Shown here piece after piece: positions 10,801-19,604 of a stretch of 64,000 nt of DNA. Numbering within the stretch: the first letter of the stretch is position 1; each line of letters begins with the position of its first letter. Position numbers and translations under genes: made by a program. The stretch lies in NCBI GenBank assembly GCA_002898255.1, contig BEIE01000001.1:310001-374000 (forward strand). Direction: 5' to 3'. The stretch comes from a bacterium HR28 (GTDB lineage Bacteria > Chloroflexota > Chloroflexia > Thermomicrobiales > Thermomicrobiaceae). The notes under the pieces were generated by a model. It was not told the DNA's origin. It saw only the letters and a list, made by a program, of their open reading frames with translations, and ran no database searches.

Positions 10801-13800
10801 TGACCGGGTAACTTTCGACCGCCACCCCGTCGTGTTCTGGCAGTACCTATGAGGGCTTGAAACTGTCGCATCCGCGCCAGGCGAAGCGCCAGCTGTCGGT
10901 TCTGGCAGTACCTATGAGGGCTTGAAACCGCCCAGTCCCTTCCTCTCTCCCTCCCTCGCCCACGTGTTCTGGCAGTACCTATGAGGGCTTGAAACCTCCT
11001 AGCAGTCGTGCACCTGGTCACACACCTGCAGTTCTGGCAGTACCTATGAGGGCTTGAAACTCGGAAGATCGACGATCTCATAACCAGCCTGGCGGGTTCT
11101 GGCAGTACCTATGAGGGCTTGAAACAGAAACCACCGCGCCGTAGACGAACAGCCGTCCTCTTGTTCTGGCAGTACCTATGAGGGCTTGAAACCCTCGATC
11201 ACCTGGCGGGCGAGCGTCATGGCGATCGTTCTGGCAGTACCTATGAGGGCTTGAAACTGTCTCAGTGCTCGAGCGCGCTGCGCAGGCTCGCGAGTTCTGG
11301 CAGTACCTATGAGGGCTTGAAACTCGACCGGCCTGCCTTCGAGCAAGCCGTCCATCGCCGTTCTGGCAGTACCTATGAGGGCTTGAAACTCGGGACACTG
11401 AGCGTCGCCGGGCAGGCAGCGACGCGTTCTGGCAGTACCTATGAGGGCTTGAAACGAAGAGGTCAGTGGCATCGAGGGGCTGCTGGCCGAGTTCTGGCAG
11501 TACCTATGAGGGCTTGAAACGCTTGTTCTTGTCTTGTGCCGTACGCGTACGGCAAGTTCTGGCAGTACCTATGAGGGCTTGAAACCTCGCGCTCGCGCGC
11601 GAACTCCGGGGACAGCGCCTCAAGTTCTGGCAGTACCTATGAGGGCTTGAAACCGGGCAGGCGGCTCGCCCGGGATAATCGATGTCCACGTTCTGGCAGT
11701 ACCTATGAGGGCTTGAAACATGACATCGGAAGGATCGATGCGCGGTGGGAGCGCGAGTTCTGGCAGTACCTATGAGGGCTTGAAACGGCTCCGGGTGCTC
11801 CCAGGGTGCCAAGCGACCAGTGGTTCTGGCAGTACCTATGAGGGCTTGAAACACGGCGTAGCGGGTCGGCCCTTCTGGCCAGACCTGGTTCTGGCAGTAC
11901 CTATGAGGGCTTGAAACTTTGGCCGGCATAGCGGTCCGCTCGCCGCATGACCTCGTTCTGGCAGTACCTATGAGGGCTTGAAACCCAGGTTCCTTCGCGG
12001 TAGTAGAGGCGGACAGCCTGGGTTCTGGCAGTACCTATGAGGGCTTGAAACGTCTTCCCAGTGGAGGGCTGCTTGCTCTCCTGGGCGTTCTGGCAGTACC
12101 TATGAGGGCTTGAAACCGACAAACGGCAGTGGCACTGCGTCGAACGGCAGTATGTTCTGGCAGTACCTATGAGGGCTTGAAACTGCCGCAACCTCTCCCG
12201 GGCCAGCCAGCGGAGGAACGTTCTGGCAGTACCTATGAGGGCTTGAAACTGCCGCAACCTCTCCCGGGCCAGCCAGCGGAGGAACGTTCTGGCAGTACCT
12301 ATGAGGGCTTGAAACTCGCCATAAGCTACCGCTTCTTAGGCTCTGCCCGCGTTCTGGCAGTACCTATGAGGGCTTGAAACGCAAGTAGACGACGTCGCCG
12401 TCCGGGTCGAGTTGTGTTCTGGCAGTACCTATGAGGGCTTGAAACAACTATCCGCGCATCACTGCCGCGGAGCTCGTGACAGAGTTCTGGCAGTACCTAT
12501 GAGGGCTTGAAACTGCAAGATCTCCGCAGCCGCGCGGAGCGCGCTCATACGTTCTGGCAGTACCTATGAGGGCTTGAAACTGATGCTGCTCCTTTCGTGT
12601 TAGAACCAACCTGCGAGTTCTGGCAGTACCTATGAGGGCTTGAAACGAGCGCGGTCGTCTCACTCGAAAGGGCGAGGGTTAGTTCTGGCAGTACCTATGA
12701 GGGCTTGAAACCTGCCAGGCCGCGCGGCGGGTCGGGAAGGCGAGTTCGTTCTGGCAGTACCTATGAGGGCTTGAAACAGCGGCTGCACGTCCGGCACGCG
12801 AGCGCGCTGGTGAGTTCTGGCAGTACCTATGAGGGCTTGAAACGACGTCCGCTTCTGCACCGAATGCAAGGGGCTGGGCGTTCTGGCAGTACCTATGAGG
12901 GCTTGAAACGTGCGACACTCCGGTTCGATTGGCTCATCGGTAGACCGTTCTGGCAGTACCTATGAGGGCTTGAAACTTCTGCTCGGCGGTCTTCCCGAGC
13001 AGGATGGCGAGCGTTCTGGCAGTACCTATGAGGGCTTGAAACATCCCATGCACGATCACGTCTCGGCCACGTCCCCTCGTTCTGGCAGTACCTATGAGGG
13101 CTTGAAACTCGAGCCCTATGCCGAGCCGGTCGCCCATGAAGATGAGTTCTGGCAGTACCTATGAGGGCTTGAAACACACGATCTCGCAATCGCTGTTGGC
13201 CCACCCAACAAGGTTCTGGCAGTACCTATGAGGGCTTGAAACCGCGTTGCTCAGGTGTCCAATCCGGGAGACGGTTCGTTCTGGCAGTACCTATGAGGGC
13301 TTGAAACGTATTCACGCCCAGGCGCCGCGCCAGCTCGGACTGCGTTCTGGCAGTACCTATGAGGGCTTGAAACTATCAATGGAAGGGATTTTTGAAGGAA
13401 GCGGTGCGGTGTTCTGGCAGTACCTATGAGGGCTTGAAACCTTTTGACTGGGCTCAAAGTAACCACCCCCAGTGGGCGTTCTGGCAGTACCTATGAGGGC
13501 TTGAAACCCCGAGGCACGGGTTCATAGAGTCCCGGGCAGTGAGGTTCTGGCAGTACCTATGAGGGCTTGAAACTTCGACGCCGCGCACGCCTGGTCGCGG
13601 CCCTGGGGGGTTCTGGCAGTACCTATGAGGGCTTGAAACCGCTGCAGTGTCCCCTGTGGTGCCTCTTCCAATGGCGTTCTGGCAGTACCTATGAGGGCTT
13701 GAAACCGCGCGCTGCTGATCCAGACGCCGAACTCGTCGTGAGTTCTGGCAGTACCTATGAGGGCTTGAAACGCGCACAGTGCTGGCGGCGGACGTAGGCG

Positions 13801-16800
13801 ATCGCCTGTTCTGGCAGTACCTATGAGGGCTTGAAACCCAGACCAGACCGCGCTTCGCCGAGGCGTACCCGGCCGTTCTGGCAGTAGCTATGAGGGCTTG
13901 AAACCCTCGACGAGGAGTTCTTCCGGCGGCTGCGGTGCGGGTTCTGGCAGTACCTATGAGGGCTTGAAACGTTGAGCGTGAGGACGCTCGCATCCCAAGC
14001 CACGAAGTTCTGGCAGTACCTATGAGGGCTTGAAACATGCTGTTCAACGAAGGGGCGGAAGATGCAGAACTCCTCGTTCTGGCAGTACCTATGAGGGCTT
14101 GAAACGGCGCCTGAGCGAACGATCTGTGCTCTGAACCAGGTGGTTCTGGCAGTACCTATGAGGGCTTGAAACTCGTCCGGATCACAGCCAGGCGGCAGGC
14201 GCAGGCGAGTTCTGGCAGTACCTATGAGGGCTTGAAACTTCTTGTGCTTTTCGAATACTGCTAGGTACTCGGTCGTTCTGGCAGTACCTATGAGGGCTTG
14301 AAACGAGACCATCGCTCGGAGTCCGGCACCGAAATTCTGGGTTCTGGCAGTACCTATGAGGGCTTGAAACACGGCTCTTGCTGGGAACTTTTGTTCTCTG
14401 AGGAGTGTTCTGGCAGTACCTATGAGGGCTTGAAACGAGAATCGCCCATGCCGCGAGCGTCGTCTTGCCGACGCGTTCTGGCAGTACCTATGAGGGCTTG
14501 AAACTTACGTAACGGTGACGTAACCGTTACGCCTTGATCGCGTTCTGGCAGTACCTATGAGGGCTTGAAACGGCGGGGTTGAGGTGAGCGGTTCGCTCAT
14601 CGGGAACGTTCTGGCAGTACCTATGAGGGCTTGAAACTCGGCCGCCTTGCCGAGGATCAGGCGGTAACCGTCGGTTCTGGCAGTACCTATGAGGGCTTGA
14701 AACTCGCTCGTGAAGGCGCCGCTCGTCGCGTCCAGTTGCCGTTCTGGCAGTACCTATGAGGGCTTGGAACGCCGGAAGTACACGGATTCTTCCTGTTCTT
14801 CGGCCGGGTTCTGGCAGTACCTATGAGGGCTTGAAACCTGGAGCGGCGCGCCCAGGCGGTGCGTGGCGCGCTGGGTTCTGGCAGTACCTATGAGGGCTTG
14901 AAACACTCAGCTCGCCTGCCGTAGCGGTGGGTGACGCGGTCGTTCTGGCAGTACCTATGAGGGCTTGAAACCCCCGAGAGACGCCTATTCTTCCCCGAGA
15001 CTGGACAGTTCTGGCAGTACCTATGAGGGCTTGAAACCTACAGGTACTTGACACTCAAGACAGCCAGGTTTAGTTCTGGCAGTACCTATGAGGGCTTGAA
15101 ACTTCCGTAGCCGCAAGGTTCGATTCCCAGCGGACGTTGTTCTGGCAGTACCTATGAGGGCTTGAAACGCGTGCGCAGCAGGGCCCCGGGTCCCCTCCAG
15201 CTCGGTTCTGGCAGTACCTATGAGGGCTTGAAACAGCGGTCGTCGCGGATTATACGGCGCAGGTTTGATCTGTTCTGGCAGTACCTATGAGGGCTTGAAA
15301 CTCATCGAGGCCTCACGTCTCCTGCAGACGTTCGGCGTTCTGGCAGTACCTATGAGGGCTTGAAACCCGGTCATGGGGAAGGTGAGCATGTCCAGTTCGC
15401 AGGTTCTGGCAGTACCTATGAGGGCTTGAAACTCGCACTCAACACCTCCTCAGCGCGCGTCGCTCTCGCCTCGTTCTGGCAGTACCTATGAGGGCTTGAA
15501 ACCATCGCGAACTTGCAGAAACTGCGCGAGGAACAGCAGTTCTGGCAGTACCTATGAGGGCTTGAAAACGCTCACGCGGTCGTTATGGACGCGGAGAGAG
15601 CCCGGTTCTGGCAGTACCTATGAGGGCTTGAAACTTACGTAACGGTGACGTAACGGAGCACAGTGCTATGAGTTCTGGCAGTACCTATGAGGGCTTGAAA
15701 CGCGGCGAGACGGTGCCGAGGGCGACGAGTGGCCAGAGTTCTGGCAGTACCTATGAGGGCTTGAAACGTGACATTCACGTATCACACCTCCGACAGCAAT
15801 CCGGTTCTGGCAGTACCTATGAGGGCTTGAAACGCGCCTGGCGTGGCATATATCGTCTCGGCGTTGGCGTTCTGGCAGTACCTATGAGGGCTTGAAACTA
15901 GATAGATTGAGCGAGAATGATGGCATCTTGTGGGGTTCTGGCAGTACCTATGAGGGCTTGAAACCAGGACCGTAGAAGTGCACGAGGATGGTCGCCGCGG
16001 TTCTGGCAGTACCTATGAGGGCTTGAAACGATAGCCTCATCGAGTTCGGGCGGCCGGGCCACACCGTTCTGGCAGTACCTATGAGGGCTTGAAACGCCCT
16101 CAAAGACCTCTCGAACAACCTCGCACAACTCGTTCTGGCAGTACCTATGAGGGCTTGAAACCAAGCTCCTCGACCTCAAGGCCAAAGCTGGGGCTGGTTC
16201 TGGCAGTACCTATGAGGGCTTGAAACAGGCTTGCCTGGCTTGTACGCTGCGGCCGGGATCGTTCTGGCAGTACCTATGAGGGCTTGAAACCTCGAGCACA
16301 TCCCCGAGCCGGGCCGGCCGGAGCACCGTTCTGGCAGTACCTATGAGGGCTTGAAACTGAGACGGCCAACACCGCCCCGGGAGCGAACGCGGAGAGTTCT
16401 GGCAGTACCTATGAGGGCTTGAAACTGACTCCGGGAAGGCTTCCGCGCCTTCCCTATGCGTTCTGGCAGTACCTATGAGGGCTTGAAACGTTCTTGCAGT
16501 TGCTCATTCGTTGCCTGGCCGAGGTGGTTCTGGCAGTACCTATGAGGGCTTGAAACACTGGCTCGGCGTCTGGGGGTCAACCGGGCGCAGGGTTCTGGCA
16601 GTACCTATGAGGGCTTGAAACAGCTGCGCGAGCGTGCCGAGCAGATGGCCAAGCGGCTGTTCTGGCAGTACCTATGAGGGCTTGAAACCAGATCGTTGAG
16701 CAGCTCGTGCCTGGCAAGAAGTACCGCGTTCTGGCAGTACCTATGAGGGCTTGAAACTAATCTCGATAGATACGCCAAGTAGTTCGTGAGCAGGGTTCTG

Positions 16801-17485
16801 GCAGTACCTATGAGGGCTTGAAACCGGCCGGATCGCTGGTCGGCCGTTCGGCCGCGCCGCCGTTCTGGCAGTACCTATGAGGGCTTGAAACTATGTTGTG
16901 ATCACCCCATCGAGGTTTACTCTAATCGTTCTGGCAGTACCTATGAGGGCTTGAAACGGTTCTTGGCGAAGTGCGCCTCGTCCAGGATGAGGCGTTCTGG
17001 CAGTACCTATGAGGGCTTGAAACGCACGAGGCCAGGATGCCACTCGAAGACCGCCCGCGTTGTGGCAGTACCTATGAGGGCTTGAAACGGTGTAGTAGTG
17101 GTCGGGGGTCGGGCCCAGCCAGGGTCCTGGCAGTACCTATGAGGGCTTGAAACCTCCTGGAGGACGTCCGGCTCAAGCGCGAGCTCTACGTTCTGGCAGT
17201 ACCTATGAGGGCTTGAAACACTATGGGTACTACGAGCTCAGCTAGCTTATCAAGCTGTTCTGGCAGTACCTATGAGGGCTTGAAACTGAGTTCGAAGGGG
17301 GAATGGTTGACGTTCCAGGTTCGGTTCTGGCAGTACCTATGAGGGCTTGAAACCAGCGATATCGCTGCATCATAGAATGAAACTGCAGCGTTTTGGCAGT
17401 ACCTATGAGGGCTTGAAACCTGGTTTCTCTCGTACTTCTCAAGACATCTGTTACAGTTCTGGCAGTACCTATGAGGGCTTGAAAC
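4900..17485 (+). CRISPR. Very large CRISPR array, about 190 repeats of 30 bp (type I-B-like)
   Basis: A 30-bp repeat starting GTTCTGGCAG and ending GGGCTTGAAAC recurs every 64-70 bp (mean about 66) without interruption. I counted 190 copies and 189 spacers by hand; the count may be off by one or two. The ending CTTGAAAC is the typical 8-nt 5' handle left by Cas6 in type I-B systems. Almost all copies are identical. Variants seen are one base change at about 13888 (unit at 13875), one at about 14767 (unit at 14741), an extra A in the unit at 15539, GTTGTGG at 17059, GTCCTGG at 17124 and GTTTTGG at 17390. Variants cluster at the right end, so the left end is leader-proximal and new spacers should enter at 4930. 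Two adjacent spacers (12184-12219 and 12250-12285) are identical. Confidence 0.98.
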
Positions 17486-17515
17486 TACTCGGGGGCGAGT
17501 GAGTGAAGGGGAGTT

Positions 17516-17758
17516 GTGATAGATCTACCGCGCTTCAAAGTGACGGTCTTCGACTTTGAGTCGACGGCGTTCGCGGGGGTGCTCTGCGACACGCAAGAGG
17601 AGGCCTTCGCGTACGCCGAAGAGTACATCCGCGCTGCCGCCGCCCAACTCGACCTCACGTTTGAGGCGGTCGGCGTCGGCACCTGGATCGGGTACGACCG
17701 TTCCGGGGCGCCGCGGGTCGGCGTCGCAGTCACCGCCCGCGACGTCCCGCTCCCTTGA
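17516..17758 (+). CDS. Small uncharacterised protein lying between distal repeat copies
   Basis: The GTG start is preceded by a GAAGGGGAG ribosome-binding site about five bases away. The 80-residue product has a protein-like composition: an alternating hydrophobic start (FKVTVFDFES), a likely amphipathic helix (about residues 27-42, EEAFAYAEEYIRAAAA), then strands (AVGVGTWIGYDRSG, VGVAVTARDVPL). This suggests a compact alpha/beta fold. It begins 30 bases after the last intact repeat (ends 17485) and stops 4 bases before a worn repeat copy at 17763, so it sits where spacer-repeat units would be expected. No membrane segment, signal peptide or cysteine pair is present. I do not recognise the family. 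It may be a cargo insertion in the array or a chance frame, though GC-rich third positions and the ribosome-binding site favour coding. Confidence 0.5.
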   Translation: MIDLPRFKVTVFDFESTAFAGVLCDTQEEAFAYAEEYIRAAAAQLDLTFEAVGVGTWIGYDRSGAPRVGVAVTARDVPLP

Positions 17759-17762
17759 CAGC

Positions 17763-17858
17763 GTTCTGGCAGTACCTATGAGGGCTTAACATGGGAGGCG
17801 GGCTTCCGCGTACGGCTGAAGCTGAGCGGTTCTGCTAGTACCCACGAGGGCTTGCCAC
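17763..17858 (+). repeat. Two worn CRISPR repeats beyond the array end
   Basis: At 17763 a copy starts GTTCTGGCAG but ends GGGCTTAAC, with two bases lost near the end. At 17829 a second copy reads GTTCTGCTAG at its start and GGGCTTGCCAC at its end. Their spacing is exactly 66 bp, the array period, so they are the old distal units separated from the intact array by the 277-bp segment carrying the small ORF. Confidence 0.8.
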
Positions 17859-17942
17859 TGGAAGGTGTTGAGGGCTGACGCAGGTGTGAAGTGCGCGGCA
17901 CTCACAGAACCTCTCAACGATCGTAAAGAAAGGGGGGGCTCG

Positions 17943-18602
17943 ATGACAACTTGGTCGGTGATGGTAACCTGGGTTCCGAGGCGACAGCATCCAGCCCTTA
18001 CCACGGCCCGCGAGTTAATGCACAGTATCCCGCCGAGTCTCCCTCGGCTTAAGGCAGCTGCCCTCGACTTGGCTAGCCAGGCACGGGAAACGCATCTCTG
18101 GGGGGAGGCGAGCTACTCGAGATCCCATGCTAGCCTGTCTCTCGCTCGACTTCCACAAGGCCCGCATAGCCCTGAGCTCTCGCTGCTCCTGACGCTGGAA
18201 GTCAACGACGGTGAGGTCACCCTTACTATCCACATCGACGCTCAAGGAACTGGCCTGGCCTATCTGTGGCAAGAGGAGCGCGTCGAGCCGTTGGATGAGG
18301 CCCGGGTTCGGGAGGTGGTGAAGGCAGCTCTCCAAGACCTCACTGAGTACTGGGCACAGGTTGAGGTCAAGCCAGGATTAATTCTCGTTGGAGCTACTCC
18401 CCTCACCGTAACTGAGGAACTGGAACTCTCTCCGGTCTGGCGCTGCCCCCGCTGCCCGATCGGAGCAAAGCTGGACGAAGTCCTCCTGCACGTGCAAAGT
18501 CCAGGGCACGTTGCCAGCCTACTTGGCATCACCGAGGAAGAAGCAGCCCAAGCCCAAGTACTGCGAGTCGGTGTCTGGCCAGACGAGATGGACGCACAAT
18601 GA
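17943..18602 (+). CDS. Uncharacterised protein next to the CRISPR array
   Basis: The 219-residue protein starts at ATG 17943, chosen because GAAAGGGGGG lies just upstream; a longer frame from 17865 would start inside the last worn repeat unit. Features seen are an aromatic N-terminus (MTTWSVMVTWVPRRQ), a central region of likely beta strands (LSLLLTLEVNDGEVTLTIHID), and a C-terminal WRCPRCP motif at about residue 170 that could be half of a zinc ribbon. No transmembrane segment is visible. Its stop overlaps the ATG of a further short frame as ATGA, which suggests a once-longer operon. I do not recognise the family. Position beside the array may be coincidental. Confidence 0.6.
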   Translation: MTTWSVMVTWVPRRQHPALTTARELMHSIPPSLPRLKAAALDLASQARETHLWGEASYSRSHASLSLARLPQGPHSPELSLLLTLEVNDGEVTLTIHIDAQGTGLAYLWQEERVEPLDEARVREVVKAALQDLTEYWAQVEVKPGLILVGATPLTVTEELELSPVWRCPRCPIGAKLDEVLLHVQSPGHVASLLGITEEEAAQAQVLRVGVWPDEMDAQ

Positions 18603-18703
18603 CCACCTCGACACCCCTCAGTCCGGACAACGAGGTCAGGCTCCCCGGGGCTCACTGTATCTTCCACATCTCGCCAACCTTCTTGTTAGTACTCTGGATC
18701 TAA
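18599..18703 (+). pseudogene. Short 34-codon frame coupled to the upstream gene, possibly a gene remnant
   Basis: An ATG overlapping the preceding stop (ATGA) opens a frame of 34 residues (MTTSTPLSPDNEVRLPGAHC...) that ends at TAA 18701-18703. The ATGA coupling is typical of real genes in this window, but the product is too short to assign. It could be the start of a truncated gene or a genuine microprotein. Confidence 0.25.
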
Positions 18704-19506
18704 CTACCACGTCTGCCACGGAGGTGAAGCAGGAGCAAGCCTGCAAACTTCTTCCCGAAACCCATGGCGTGTACTACGCCAGAAACTGAGATGCCAGTCC
18801 CTTCGTCGAGTACTCCGTCGGTGGAAAACCCGAGATAGGCCGAGAGCGGCCGCTGTCTCCTGCACACTCCCTTCGAGTAGCGGCGTCTGGGGAAACTCGG
18901 TCTGGTCCGATGCAAGCGTTCTAGCCTCACTGTTGAGGGGTTGCAACTACTGGCCAGGATCGAGCTCCACCTCGTGCCAGAAGATCCTTGCAATAGCGCC
19001 TGGCGATCTGAGGAGCGCTACGTTCCTGAGAACACTTGTCCTGTGTAGTTAGATCGAAAGGATACTTTCAGTGTTCGGAAACGTGCTGCCCACGTAGTTT
19101 GCTGTCGTTCCGATGCTGGTTCTGGCATGAGCAACCAGGGTTCGATGCGAAGATTTACATTATAAAAGGGCAGTGTAGCCATAGGCTCTAGGTCTCCTTG
19201 CGATCGTTCCAGCCGCCCAGCGCTCATGCAACGGGAGAACCCGCGGCGCAACATGCCCTCACCGGCTGTGAAACGCATCGCTCTAACACCTGCCCGCAGC
19301 GACCGCAAGAGATGGGCATCGCTCTGGCTTCGGCTGCACACTGTCAGCCCCCATGCCCCTACTTCTTCCTTCTTCCGGGCCACACACCCGCTGACGCGCA
19401 GGCTTTAGTCCTCTTCCCGCTCAAGAGGCGAGCAAAACTGCCCCAGTGAATACCAGCTTTCTGGTTGGGCTACCTGCCGCCTTGTCGCCCTCTCCCTCAC
19501 ACCGTC
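18704..19506. other. Non-coding stretch with one orphan repeat-like sequence
   Basis: No frame here has both a ribosome-binding site and a protein-like product. Apart from the CRISPR-repeat-like 30-mer at 18918-18947, nothing is recognisable. Confidence 0.4.
18918..18947 (+). repeat. Orphan CRISPR-repeat-like 30-mer
   Basis: This 30-base stretch starts GTTCTAGCC and ends GAGGGGTTGCAAC. It matches the array repeat at 21 of 30 positions without gaps, including the first five bases, TGAGGG and the final AAC. It stands alone, with no second copy at 66-bp spacing on either side. It may be a relic of an array with a related repeat, or chance. Confidence 0.3.
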
Positions 19507-19535
19507 TTGACAGGCGGTTCTCTTTCCCTTAGAGT
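19507..19535 (+). promoter_or_regulatory. Promoter of the secreted repeat protein gene
   Basis: A perfect TTGACA (19507-19512) and TAGAGT (19530-19535) are separated by 17 bases, about 65 bases before the start codon at 19605. Confidence 0.6.
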
Positions 19536-19604
19536 AGGTGCAACTGTCGATGACGCAATGGGCGCGAGCGCTGCGGCAGTGCCCGCGCCCCTTCCAGGGA
19601 GGGA

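Noticed and set aside
4900-17485. Dozens of open frames of 60-200 codons across the array with recurring peptides such as SGSTYEGLK, FQALIGTART and SSPHRYCQN
   Set aside because: They are the six-frame translations of the CRISPR repeat joined by spacers, not genes.
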